64,000 nucleotides of DNA from Chloroflexota bacterium (GTDB lineage: Bacteria > Chloroflexota > Limnocylindria > Limnocylindrales > CSP1-4). How positions within the stretch are numbered: position 1 is the first letter of the stretch; the number at the start of each line of letters is the position of its first letter. This document shows positions 26,140 through 34,174 of the stretch, one piece after another. The notes under the pieces were generated by a model that saw only the letters and a program-made list of their open reading frames with translations, was not told the origin of the DNA and did no database searches. The DNA lies in assembly GCA_003141455.1 (NCBI GenBank), contig PLMA01000042.1, forward strand, positions 43,854 to 107,853, in the 5' to 3' direction. Made by a program: the position numbers and the translations under genes.

Positions 26140-26533
26140 CGCTGATGCAGGGCAGCGCGGCCGCGGACGGGCCCGGGATGTAGCGCGCGACCCAGGCAGC
26201 GAGCTCGCAGGAGAGATCCTCGGCGAGCTGTGGGCTGGCGCCGTCGCGTTCGAACGACAGACGGAAGGCGGCCATGATCTTGATCAACTCGGCGCGGGAA
26301 CTCCCGGTCCACTCGAGGGCCGGGCAGGAGCCGCGGAGGCGGCAGTCCTCTTCCTGCGAGAAGTGCCGGACGGAGTAGTCTCCGAAGTCGCGAAGCGCGC
26401 GTTCAACCACAGAGCGCTCGCTTCCGGTCTCGATCGTCGCGACCAGGAGGTCGGCCCGCTCCACGAGGGCACGTCGCTGCGCATCAAGCAGCGGGGCGCC
26501 GGTCTCCATGCTCGGCTGCCACCCGATCGACAT
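26129..26533 (-). CDS. Hemerythrin-like protein with depleted metal ligands
   Basis: 134 aa. The start, WQPSMETGAPLLDAQRRALVERADLLVATI, and the middle, FGDYSVRHFSQEED, match bacteriohemerythrin helices. The first ligand His (normally DxQH) is Arg here, and the HxxxH segment after HFxxEE reads CPALEWTGSSRAELI with no His. Only the HF/EE pair survives, so O2 binding by a di-iron site is unlikely. ATG 26533 has AAGGAG 8 nt upstream. Confidence 0.7.
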   Translation of the reverse strand: MSIGWQPSMETGAPLLDAQRRALVERADLLVATIETGSERSVVERALRDFGDYSVRHFSQEEDCRLRGSCPALEWTGSSRAELIKIMAAFRLSFERDGASPQLAEDLSCELAAWVARYIPGPSAAALPCISVTR

Positions 26534-26768
26534 CCCGTAGCTCCTTCATCCTGATCAATTTGCGACCTGTGCCCTGCCCTATCAGCGAAGGCGGCGGGCC
26601 CTCCGTATCAGGCCGCGAAGAGCTTATTGCCGGCCAGTGCCATTGGACCCGCCAAAACGTGACCGGCTCACTGCGGGTTCCGCCGAGCGGGTAGGGCGAC
26701 GCACCACCCGTCGCGTGGTCTGTGCTCCTGGGGCCGCCATCCACCTGCGCCGCTCTTCGGGCGGCGTG

Positions 26769-27896
26769 CTACCTCGTTGGCGGCGGGATCTTCAGCTTGT
26801 CGCCCGGGTGGATGACATCGGAGCTGCCCATCGACGGGTTCAATTGGTGGATCTTGGCCGTGGACACGCCGAAGAAGGTGGCGATGTTGGGAAGAGTGTC
26901 CGCGACCGCGGATCCGTTCTGGCCCGCTCCCCTGACCGTGTAGACGTAGCAGCTGGGCTGGTCCGTGCAGGGCACGACCAGGCTCATGCGGGAAGCGGTG
27001 GCTCCGGGCGGCCACGAGCTCGTGGGAGCGGGCGTGGGGGTGTGCGTGGGAGTCGGGGCGGGCGTCGGCGTGCGAAGTGGGGTCGGGGTCGCGGAAGCGG
27101 CCGGCGTCGGGGACGGGCTCGGCGGTGGGGTGGCTGTCGGGGTGGGCGTGGCGGTCTCAGACGGCGACGGCGAAACGATGGCTGCCATCTGGGTCGGATG
27201 GCTGGCGCCGCCGAACGGCAGCACGCCGAGGATCGGACCCGTCAGCAGTATCCCCAGCGCCGCAATCACCAGGACGACCGCGGCGACGGTCATCACTGGA
27301 AAGCCGGCCTTCTCCTCTTGCGCGGCCGCGGACGCGGTGCCCTCGTTCGCCAGGAGCGTGCCTCTCACGTAGCGCGGGCAGCTGACGTGGACTCGCTGCA
27401 AGCACACCAACTCCTGCTGGCGCAGAGAGAGCGGCAGCGGGTCGCCGAAGGCGGCGCAGCGGTGCGTCGGCACGGCCGTTTCCTGTGCGTCCGCCAGCCG
27501 GCCGTCCGCGCCGACGCTGCGGAGGAAGTGGCAGCGCGTCGGTCCGGGTGCGGACGGGGCCGGGTCGGACCACGGTCGGAATCGAGGCCCGAGGTCGACC
27601 GATTCCGCGGCCGTGCCGGGTGGAACGACGGGCGGGGTCCCGGGCGGGGTTCCGGCTGGAACGACGGGCGGGGTCCCGGGCGGGGTTCCGGCTGGAACGA
27701 CGGGCGGGGTTCCAGGCGTCGCGCCACGATCACCGGGGCCGCCGCCGATGAGCTCCCCGGAGATGAGCGCTTCGTCGCCTCCGTCGGGCGGCAGGCCTCG
27801 GGCGACGCGAGCGCGTCCAAGCCTCATCTGTTCTTCGTCGGGCGGTGTCCGGCCCACCGTCCCGTCTCTACGCTCCGAGCCTTCGTCTGCCTCCAC
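26769..27896 (-). CDS. Membrane-anchored LysM protein with N-terminal Cys motif
   Basis: About 375 aa. Order: Pro-rich repeats (GTPPVVPA units); a four-Cys segment (RCHFLR, HRCAAFGDPLPLSL, VCLQR, SCPRY); one membrane segment (VMTVAAVVLVIAALGILLTG); a Pro/Thr/Ser linker; and a C-terminal LysM-type domain (IATFFGVSTAKIHQLNP...IHPGDKLKIPP) that should bind peptidoglycan glycan. The Cys segment is probably cytoplasmic and may hold zinc. GTG 27896 with GGGAGAGG is preferred; TTG 27914 overlaps a TAGGCT -10-like element (27914-27919). An ATG at 27827 is also possible. Confidence 0.8.
   Translation of the reverse strand: MEADEGSERRDGTVGRTPPDEEQMRLGRARVARGLPPDGGDEALISGELIGGGPGDRGATPGTPPVVPAGTPPGTPPVVPAGTPPGTPPVVPPGTAAESVDLGPRFRPWSDPAPSAPGPTRCHFLRSVGADGRLADAQETAVPTHRCAAFGDPLPLSLRQQELVCLQRVHVSCPRYVRGTLLANEGTASAAAQEEKAGFPVMTVAAVVLVIAALGILLTGPILGVLPFGGASHPTQMAAIVSPSPSETATPTPTATPPPSPSPTPAASATPTPLRTPTPAPTPTHTPTPAPTSSWPPGATASRMSLVVPCTDQPSCYVYTVRGAGQNGSAVADTLPNIATFFGVSTAKIHQLNPSMGSSDVIHPGDKLKIPPPTR
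27622..27712 (-). repeat. 36-bp tandem repeats coding Pro/Gly units in the LysM gene
   Basis: Two identical 36-bp units (27622-27657, 27658-27693) and a partial third encode GTPPVVPA-type repeats. In frame, so copy number can vary without breaking the gene. Confidence 0.85.
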
Positions 27897-28033
27897 GACC
27901 TCTCCCTGCCCCAAGCCTACGCCCGGCAGGTACAGCCAGGCAGCCGATGTCGCGGAGTCTAGTACCTTTCGAGGGTTGCCGTCCCCTAGTCTCGGTGGTA
28001 GCCTCCCGCCTCTCGGAGGTCATCTCCCGTCCC

Positions 28034-28276
28034 ATGGCAATGCTTCAGCCCGTAACCGACCTACCGCCGCTGGCCGCGACTACGACCGCGTCCCGGATAC
28101 GGCGCTGCACATTCCGCCGCCTGAGCCGGGTCGCCGCCAACCCCGAATCCGGATACGAGGTCAGCTGCCTGTATCCCGACAGACGAGTGCCGCTGCCGCT
28201 CGGGGCCATGGAATCGAGCATCGACATCTGCCGGGCCTGCACGGCCAGCCACATCTTCCGACCGGACGAGGACTGA
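28034..28276 (+). CDS. Small four-Cys protein, function unknown
   Basis: 80 aa from ATG 28034. The C-terminal half has RRCTFRRL, VSCLYPDRRVPLPLG and DICRACTASHIFRPDED, four Cys likely to bind a metal. The C-x-F-x-R, PLPL and [IV]C spacing resembles the Cys segment of the divergent LysM gene. GGAGG (28015-28019) is 14 nt upstream, longer than ideal, so the start is uncertain. The stop lies inside a hairpin. I cannot name a family with certainty. Confidence 0.55.
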   Translation: MAMLQPVTDLPPLAATTTASRIRRCTFRRLSRVAANPESGYEVSCLYPDRRVPLPLGAMESSIDICRACTASHIFRPDED

Positions 28277-28324
28277 AGCGCCTTCAGCGCTTCAGTTTGG
28301 GAGAATCGGCCTTCAGCGATTCTC
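28273..28324. terminator. Two tandem hairpins between the small Cys gene and rnpB
   Basis: Hairpin 1: CTGAAGCGC (28273-28281), loop CTTCA, GCGCTTCAG (28287-28295), followed by TTT on the plus strand. Hairpin 2: GAGAATCG (28301-28308), 8-nt loop, CGATTCTC (28317-28324). Both loops carry CTTCA and the two look related. They lie at the 3' ends of the plus-strand gene and the minus-strand rnpB, so a bidirectional terminator is likely. No long T run is present. Confidence 0.6.
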
Positions 28325-28386
28325 AGGCAAGCCCCGGCCGCGCGGCCGCCACGCGGCGGCGCTGGCCCTCGGACTTCAGGATTGGC

Positions 28387-28755
28387 GGCGAGCCGGCCTG
28401 TAAGCCGAGTTCTGTACCGCGACTCACGTCGCGGCGACGATCATCCATCTCTGGCCGCCGGTTGCCCGACGGCTCAAGCGGCCGACCCGAGGACTGGGCA
28501 GCGCGACCTCTTCCGCTCGAACGCCCGGTTGCCCGAACTTCCGAACCGCGTCCTCCTATTTGGCCTTGCTCCGGGTAGAGTTTGCCGCGTTTCACCTACC
28601 GCGCTCGAGTTGCCTCGGGCCCGGCTACGTCTCTGTGGCACTGGTCCTCGCCTCGCGGCGGACGGGCGTTACCCGCTACCCTGCGCTGAGGAGCTCGGAC
28701 TTTCCTCGCGCCATCGGCTTTCGCCGAGGGCGCGCGATCATCCGGCCGACTCGCC
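28387..28755 (-). ncRNA. rnpB: RNase P RNA (bacterial type A)
   Basis: Catalytic RNA of RNase P. On the minus strand, the 5' conserved GAGGAAAGTCCGAGCTCC (complement of about 28690-28706) and the 3' conserved ACAGAACTCGGCTTA (complement of 28401-28415) are present. The ends form a 12-bp P1 helix: GGCGAGTCGGCC at the 5' end pairs, with one G-T pair, with GGCCGGCTCGCC at the 3' end, which sets the boundaries. 369 nt is normal for type A. Protein-like frames on either strand here are artefacts. Confidence 0.96.
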
Positions 28756-28763
28756 GAGGCGGG

Positions 28764-28792
28764 ATTGTAGTCCAGTCTCAGGTTCGCGCCAA
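28764..28792 (-). promoter_or_regulatory. rnpB promoter
   Basis: TTGGCG (28787-28792), 17-bp spacer, TACAAT (28764-28769) on the minus strand. The hexamer ends 8 nt before the first base of the P1 helix, agreeing with the predicted RNA 5' end. Confidence 0.8.
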
Positions 28793-28823
28793 ACTGCGAG
28801 GCGCTCCAGTGCCGGAGGAGAAG

Positions 28824-29390
28824 ATGGACCGTGACCCTGAAGCCGGCTCGGGCGGAGGCCCGATCCGTATCCGGCGCGCCCTTCCGGCCGATGCGCGAGC
28901 CATCGCGGAGGTAGCCGTCCGTGGCTGGCAGACGGCCTATCGCGGCTTGATGCCGGACGACTTCCTGGCCGGGCTGTCGGTGGCCGGGCGCGAGGCGGCG
29001 TGGCGGGAGATGCTCGATCGCGACGCCGACGGCGGCATCCCCGCCTGGCTCGCCCAGCGCGACGGCCGGGCGGTGGGCTTCGTGAGCAGCGGCCCGCCAA
29101 GGGACGAGGACGTCCCACCTCCCGCCGCGGAGTTGTACGCCATCTATGTCCTGACGGAGGAGTGGCGGAGTGGCATCGGCCGCTCCCTCGTGCAGACGGC
29201 TCTTGCGCACTGGCGCGAACGCGGCGCCGCGCAACTCGTGCTGTGGGTGCTGGAGGCCAACGCGCCGGCACGCGCCTTCTACGAGGCGATGGGCTGGCGG
29301 CCGGACGGCACTCGGCAGCAGCTGGAGATTGCCGGTACCAGCCTGGCCGAAATCCGCTACCGCCTGGAGACCGGCCGCTCCTTCGCTTAG
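28824..29390 (+). CDS. GNAT family N-acetyltransferase
   Basis: 188 aa. ATG 28824 follows GGAGGAG by a few bases; upstream open codons lie in rnpB. IRIRRALPADARAIAEVAVRGWQTAYRGLMPD is the family's N-terminus, LYAIYVLTEEWRSGIGRSLVQTAL is the acetyl-CoA motif A (R/Q-x-x-G-x-G/A as RSGIG), and LWVLEANAPARAFYEAMGWRPDG is motif B. Substrate unknown. Divergent from rnpB. Confidence 0.9.
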   Translation: MDRDPEAGSGGGPIRIRRALPADARAIAEVAVRGWQTAYRGLMPDDFLAGLSVAGREAAWREMLDRDADGGIPAWLAQRDGRAVGFVSSGPPRDEDVPPPAAELYAIYVLTEEWRSGIGRSLVQTALAHWRERGAAQLVLWVLEANAPARAFYEAMGWRPDGTRQQLEIAGTSLAEIRYRLETGRSFA

Positions 29391-29453
29391 CACGTCGTAG
29401 GATTGGCATCCGCCGGCGTATCGGACGCGGGCACGCCAAGCCGGGAGCGAACG

Positions 29454-30281
29454 ATGGGTGCGAAGAGCAAGAAGGGCGCTTTTCGGGACCTTCTGGGCGT
29501 GAAGCCGGGCGAGAAGGTCGACCTCGCGCGCTTCGACTGCGGCGCGACATTCGGTCGCCAGAAGGACGAGGCCGAAGCCACCCTGGCCGCGAACCTGACC
29601 CGCCTGACGGACCTCCAGGAGCGTATCTACGCCGAGGCGAAGCACGCCGTCCTAATCGTCCTCCAGGGAATCGACGCCGCCGGCAAGGACGGCACCATCT
29701 CGGTCATCGCCGGGGCGTTCAACCCTCAGGGCACGCCGGTCACATCGTTCAAAGTGCCCACGCCGGAGGAGCTCGCCCACGATTTCCTGTGGCGCGTTCA
29801 CACCGCCGTCCCGGGCAAAGGCGGGATCGGGATCTTCAACCGCAGCCACTACGAGCAGGTACTCATCGTCCGCGTTCACAACCTGGAGCCTGAGGCGCGC
29901 TGGAGGAACCACTACCGCGAGATCCGAGATTGGGAGCGGATGCTCACAGACGAGGGGACGACAATCCTCAAGTTCTTCTTGGCCATCGACAAGGATGAGC
30001 AGCGAACTCGCTTCCAGGAAAGGATCGACGACCCGACCAAGCGCTGGAAGTTCAAGACGGCCGACATCGCCGAGCGCAAGCTGTGGGACGACTACACGGC
30101 CGCCTTCGAGGAGATGCTCTCGGAGACAAGCACCGACTACGCTCCCTGGCACCTGGTGCCGTCGAATCGCAACTGGCTGCGCAACGTAGCGGTCAGCGAG
30201 ATCGTCGCCGACGCTCTGGACGAGCTGAACCCTCAGTATCCGGATGCCGAAGCCGGCGTCGAGGGACTCAAGATCGTCTAG
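29454..30281 (+). CDS. ppk2: Polyphosphate kinase 2 (PPK2) family protein
   Basis: 275 aa; transfers phosphate between polyphosphate and a nucleotide. Walker A GIDAAGKDGT, FKVPTPEELAHDFLWRVH, GIGIFNRSHYEQVL (Walker B-like), the lid RFQERIDDPTKRWKFKTADI, and WHLVPSNRNWLRN at the end are characteristic of single-domain PPK2. Class (ADP/GDP- or AMP-phosphorylating) cannot be decided by eye. ATG 29454 with GGGAG upstream. Confidence 0.93.
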   Translation: MGAKSKKGAFRDLLGVKPGEKVDLARFDCGATFGRQKDEAEATLAANLTRLTDLQERIYAEAKHAVLIVLQGIDAAGKDGTISVIAGAFNPQGTPVTSFKVPTPEELAHDFLWRVHTAVPGKGGIGIFNRSHYEQVLIVRVHNLEPEARWRNHYREIRDWERMLTDEGTTILKFFLAIDKDEQRTRFQERIDDPTKRWKFKTADIAERKLWDDYTAAFEEMLSETSTDYAPWHLVPSNRNWLRNVAVSEIVADALDELNPQYPDAEAGVEGLKIV

Positions 30282-30310
30282 CCCCTCACGGAGGCCGTCG
30301 GAACGGACGG

Positions 30311-30784
30311 CTAGGGTCGAACCACCACCGCCCGCTGCCCGCCGGCCTGGACCCGATCGATCGCCTCGTTGCAGAGTGCATCCGCCTGCTTGTTCTGCGC
30401 CCTGGCGACGTGCGCCGCCGACCAGTTCCCGAACCGGCCGAGGCGGGCACGGGCTTCGGCGTGGAGCGGGATCAGCTTGGCGTCCTTCACCCGCCAGCGG
30501 CCGTGGAGCTGCTCGACGATCAGCTTCGAGTCGAGGAGCATGTCGACCTCGCTCGCCCCCAGCTCCTCGGCGAGCGCGAGTGCGCGCAATACGGCCGAGT
30601 ACTCGGCCACGTTGTTCGTCTGCACGCCCAAGTACTCCGAGATCGACGCCAGTGGCAGGGCATTGGGGCGACGCGCCCCCGGCGAGGCCGCGTCTATCAG
30701 GACGGCGCCCAGCGAGGCCGGGCCGGGGTTGCCGCGTGCGGCGCCGTCGGTGCGGACGATCAGCCGCAGGCCGGCCGGGGCCAC
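30311..30784 (-). CDS. Ribonuclease HI family protein
   Basis: 157 aa. RNase H fold with the acidic residues in TDGAARGNPGPASLGAVL (first Asp), NNVAEYSAVLRALALAEEL (Glu) and VDMLLDSKLIVEQLHGRWRVK (Asp), and AHVARAQNKQADALCNEAID at the end (final Asp). It is the RnhA-like type with no extra domain, degrading RNA in RNA:DNA hybrids. GTG start. It lies 98 nt after sdhB and may be cotranscribed. Confidence 0.88.
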   Translation of the reverse strand: MAPAGLRLIVRTDGAARGNPGPASLGAVLIDAASPGARRPNALPLASISEYLGVQTNNVAEYSAVLRALALAEELGASEVDMLLDSKLIVEQLHGRWRVKDAKLIPLHAEARARLGRFGNWSAAHVARAQNKQADALCNEAIDRVQAGGQRAVVVRP

Positions 30785-30882
30785 GGCATCCGCGTCCGCT
30801 CCGGAAGCAGCATCCGACCCCTCCCCTGCCCCGGCTCCGACCGAGTGCCAGAGGGAATCCCAGCCGCTATCCCCGTCGCCGC

Positions 30883-31581
30883 TCAGCCTCGTCGCCCCAC
30901 GATCGCCGACGAGACTTCCAGGATCGCCCTCGTGATGTTGATGCCGCGAGGGCAGGCGTCGACGCAGTTGAAGATCGTCCGGCAGCGCCAGACGCCGTTC
31001 TCGTCCGCCAGGATCTCAAGCCGTTCGGCGGCGCCTTCATCACGGGAGTCGAAGATGAACCGGTGGGCCTGGACGATCGCGGCCGGGCCGACGTATTCGG
31101 GTCTCGCCCAGAACGAGGGGCAGGCGCTGGTGCAAGCGGCGCACAGGATGCATTTCGTGGTGTCGTCGTAGCGGGCCCGGTCCTTCTGAGTCTGGAGCCG
31201 TTCGCGCTCGGGCTCGGGCTGGTCGTTGATCAGATACGGCTTCACCGAGCGGTACTTGCCGAAGAAGCCGCTCATCTCGACGATGAGGTCCTTCACCACC
31301 GGCAGGCCCGGCAGCGGGGCGACCGAGATCTTCTTGCCCAGCTGGTCGACCCTGATCCGGCATGCCAGCCTGTTGCGGCTGTTGATGAGCATCGCGTCGG
31401 AGCCGCAGATACCGTGCCCGCAGGAGCGGCGGAAGCTGAGCGAGCCGTCATTCTCCGCCTTGACCTTGATCAGGAGGTCCAGGACGCGGTCCATCGGGTC
31501 GGCGGCGACCGCGTAGGTCTCCCAGTGGGGCGCCTTGTCGCGCTCTGGGTCGTAGCGGAGGATGCGCAGATCGACGTTCAT
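30883..31581 (-). CDS. sdhB: Succinate dehydrogenase iron-sulfur subunit
   Basis: 232 aa. [2Fe-2S] cluster Cys in SCGHGICGSDAMLINSRNRLAC, [4Fe-4S] in CILCAACTSACP, [3Fe-4S] in CRTIFNCVDACP. Passes electrons from SdhA flavin to the membrane anchors. ATG 31581 is 9 nt after the sdhA stop. Last structural gene of the sdhCDAB operon. Confidence 0.97.
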   Translation of the reverse strand: MNVDLRILRYDPERDKAPHWETYAVAADPMDRVLDLLIKVKAENDGSLSFRRSCGHGICGSDAMLINSRNRLACRIRVDQLGKKISVAPLPGLPVVKDLIVEMSGFFGKYRSVKPYLINDQPEPERERLQTQKDRARYDDTTKCILCAACTSACPSFWARPEYVGPAAIVQAHRFIFDSRDEGAAERLEILADENGVWRCRTIFNCVDACPRGINITRAILEVSSAIVGRRG

Positions 31582-31590
31582 CGGGCGACC

Positions 31591-33339
31591 TCAGTACGTC
31601 CGCGGCTTCGGTTCGAAGCGGGTAATCGAGACGTCCTTGTAGCGGAGCGTCGGGCCGTCCGTACCTCGATAGGCGAGAGTGTGCTTGAGCCATTTCTTGT
31701 CGTCGCGCTCGGGGTAGTCCTCGCGTGAGTGGGCTCCGCGGCTCTCCGTCCGAGCAAGCGCACCCGAAACGGTGGCGTGCGCGATGTCGAGCAGGTAGCC
31801 GAGCTCCCGGGCTTCGATCAGTTCGGTATTGAAGACCGATCCGCAATCGGTGATCGAGATCCTGTCGTGGCGGGCCTCGAGCTCCCGGACCCTGGCAAGG
31901 GCAGCCGTAAGCATTTTGCCGTCGCGGTACACGCCGACCTTGTCCATCATCACGTCCTGCAGGTCGGTGCGGATTGCGGCCGCGGACTCGCCGCTGCTCG
32001 GGCGCGTGCGGATCGCCTCGAGCTCGGCCCGAACCGCCTCCACGGCGTCGGGTATAGGCCGTGGCCGCTCCACGCCGCCGGCGTAGCGCGCCATCTGACG
32101 CCCGGCGCGCCGCCCGAAAACGAGGAGATCGACGAGGGAGTTGGTGCCCAGGCGATTGGCCCCGTGAACGCTGACGCAGGCGCACTCGCCCGCCGCGAAG
32201 AGTCCCGGCACGACCGTGCTCTTCTCGTCGCGCGTGACCTCGGCCGAGACGTTGGTCGGGATCCCGCCCATGGCGTAGTGGGCCGTGGGCTGCACCGGGA
32301 TCGGCTCCGTGAGCGGCTCCACTCCCTGGTAGATGCGGGCGAAGTCGGTGATGTCCGGTAGCTTCTCCTCGATCACCTTGCGGCCGAGGTGGCGTACGTC
32401 GAGGTAGAGGTAGTCCTTGCCACCAATGCCGCGGCCGGCCCTGATCTCCTGGTACATCGCCCGGCTGACCATGTCGCGCGGGGCAAGTTCCATCAGTTTG
32501 GGAGCGTAGCGCTCCATGAAGCGCTCGCCCAGATCGTTCAGGAGCGTGCCGCCCTCGCCGCGAGCCGCCTCCGAGAGCAGGATGCCGATCCCTACGATCC
32601 CGGTCGGGTGGAACTGGAAGAACTCCATGTCCTGGAGGGGGATGCCGTGGCGATAGCACAGGGCCACGCCGTCGCCGGTAAGGCTGTGGGCGTTGGACGT
32701 GATCCGGAACATCCTCCCGAAGCCGCCGGTAGCCAGCAGGACGGCCTTGGCCCGGAAAGTGTGCAGCTGGCCGTCGGCAAGACGCTGGGCCACGACTCCG
32801 GCCGCGCGCCCCCCGGCGTCGGGCTCGCCGCCCTCGAAGAGCAGGTCCACGACCCCGAACTCGTCGAAGAACTTGACGCCGTGCTTGATGCACTGCTGGT
32901 AGAGCGTCTGCAGGATCATGTGGCCCGTTCGGTCGGCCGCGAAGCAGGCTCGCCGGACCGGCGCTTCGCCGTAGTTGCTGGTGTGGCCGCCGAAACGACG
33001 CTGGTCGATCTTGCCGTCGGGCGTGCGATTGAACGGCAGGCCCATGTGTTCGAGCTCGATGACGGTCTCGATCGCCTCCCGAGCGAGCACCTCCGCGGCA
33101 TCCTGGTCGACCAGATAATCGCCACCTTTGACGGTGTCGAACATGTGCCACTCCCAGTGGTCCTCTTCGAGGTTCCCGAGAGCGGCGCAGACGCCCCCCT
33201 GAGCGGTGCCGGTGTGAGAACGGGTTGGGTAGAGCTTGGTCAGGACGGCGGTGTTGACGCCCTCGCGAGCCAGCTCGAGAGCGGCCCACAGGCCGGCGCC
33301 GCCGGCGCCCACGACGATCGCATCGAACGGGTAGTCCAT
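31591..33339 (-). CDS. sdhA: Succinate dehydrogenase flavoprotein subunit
   Basis: 582 aa, normal length. FAD dinucleotide fold DAIVVGAGGAGLWAALELA, the flavin-linking His region TRSHTGTAQGGVCAALGN, GGHTSNYGEAPVRRACFAADRTGHM, active-site HPTGIVG, and the C-terminal RRAGR plus SREDYPERDDKKWLKHTL. ATG 33339 begins 2 nt after the sdhD stop; a further 240 open codons upstream lie over sdhCD and are rejected. Oxidises succinate to fumarate. Confidence 0.97.
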   Translation of the reverse strand: MDYPFDAIVVGAGGAGLWAALELAREGVNTAVLTKLYPTRSHTGTAQGGVCAALGNLEEDHWEWHMFDTVKGGDYLVDQDAAEVLAREAIETVIELEHMGLPFNRTPDGKIDQRRFGGHTSNYGEAPVRRACFAADRTGHMILQTLYQQCIKHGVKFFDEFGVVDLLFEGGEPDAGGRAAGVVAQRLADGQLHTFRAKAVLLATGGFGRMFRITSNAHSLTGDGVALCYRHGIPLQDMEFFQFHPTGIVGIGILLSEAARGEGGTLLNDLGERFMERYAPKLMELAPRDMVSRAMYQEIRAGRGIGGKDYLYLDVRHLGRKVIEEKLPDITDFARIYQGVEPLTEPIPVQPTAHYAMGGIPTNVSAEVTRDEKSTVVPGLFAAGECACVSVHGANRLGTNSLVDLLVFGRRAGRQMARYAGGVERPRPIPDAVEAVRAELEAIRTRPSSGESAAAIRTDLQDVMMDKVGVYRDGKMLTAALARVRELEARHDRISITDCGSVFNTELIEARELGYLLDIAHATVSGALARTESRGAHSREDYPERDDKKWLKHTLAYRGTDGPTLRYKDVSITRFEPKPRTY

Positions 33340-33341
33340 CG

Positions 33342-33728
33342 CTAGACCGGCTGGATGTTGGCGGTCATGACGACCAGGGTGCCCAGGACGAAGACGACGA
33401 TGCCGACGATCGACAGCGCCATCAAGGCCAGGGTCCGCCGGCCGCCCTGCAGGTAGTCCATAGTCACCGTTCGGATGCCCAGGAAGGCGTGGCTGAGAAC
33501 GACAATCAGGAACAGCCAGTCGAAGCTGCGGATCGCGATGTCGTCCCAGCGGGCGCTGATAAAGCCGCTCTTCTCCTGAGCGGGGTCGAACAAGAAGTGC
33601 ATCACGCTGAAATGCGTCAGCGCCAGCACGAAGAGCGCGACTCCCGAGAGCCGCATGTAGTACCAGGCGGCAAGCTCGAAGCCACCGCTCTGCGGGCGAG
33701 GTCGGCCGGATCGCGAATACAGAGCCAT
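33342..33728 (-). CDS. sdhD: Succinate dehydrogenase membrane anchor subunit SdhD
   Basis: 128 aa with three membrane segments (about 22-47, 67-88, 100-122). WYYMRLSGVALFVLALTHFSVMHFLF carries His near the quinone/heme region and VVLSHAFLGIRTVTMDYL is typical of SdhD. Between sdhC (12 nt) and sdhA (2 nt). Confidence 0.9.
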   Translation of the reverse strand: MALYSRSGRPRPQSGGFELAAWYYMRLSGVALFVLALTHFSVMHFLFDPAQEKSGFISARWDDIAIRSFDWLFLIVVLSHAFLGIRTVTMDYLQGGRRTLALMALSIVGIVVFVLGTLVVMTANIQPV

Positions 33729-33740
33729 CTCTCGCCTCCC

Positions 33741-34103
33741 CTACGCGCCGAAGATGGGCTTGAGGATGATGATCGCGGCCGGCACGCCCGCCACCGCGAA
33801 GATCACCCAGTTCGCATACCAGATCTGCTTGTGGTAGGCGGTCAGGCGCGGCCAGAAGTCCATCAGCAGGATCCGGATGCCGTTGAGGGCGTGGTACAGG
33901 AGCGCGCCGCCGAGCAGCACTTCCAGAATCCGCCCGAGCGGGCTGGCGTAGAACTTGAGCAGGTCGTCGTACACGCTTGGGTTGCCGCCCGACAGGTAGA
34001 TGTCGAAGACGTGGAGCAGCACGAAAGCCCAGATGGCGATCCCCGAGATGCGATGGAAAGCCCAAGCCACCATCCCCTCGGAGCCGCGATAGCGAAGAAG
34101 CAT
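33741..34103 (-). CDS. sdhC: Succinate dehydrogenase cytochrome b subunit SdhC
   Basis: 120 aa with three membrane segments. AFHRISGIAIWAFVLLHVFDIYL and LLYHALNGIRILLMDFWP hold the conserved His residues expected to bind heme b. ATG 34103 follows GGGAGG. First gene of sdhCDAB, 71 nt after icd. Confidence 0.92.
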   Translation of the reverse strand: MLLRYRGSEGMVAWAFHRISGIAIWAFVLLHVFDIYLSGGNPSVYDDLLKFYASPLGRILEVLLGGALLYHALNGIRILLMDFWPRLTAYHKQIWYANWVIFAVAGVPAAIIILKPIFGA

Positions 34104-34174
34104 GCAGCCTCCCGAACGCTGTCTGTCGGGGTGGACCCGATCGGAAGCCTGGCCAATCAGGCCGTGGCGGCCAG

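Noticed and set aside
27622..27712. Tandem repeats as a CRISPR array
   Set aside because: Units abut without spacers, are in frame, and encode a Pro-rich protein repeat.
28323..28834. Several open frames on both strands across this segment
   Set aside because: They overlap RNase P RNA, whose conserved ends, P1 helix and promoter explain the sequence; the peptides have no family features.
31591..34065. 824-codon reading of sdhA
   Set aside because: SdhA similarity starts at ATG 33339; the extra N-terminus lies over sdhC and sdhD in another frame.
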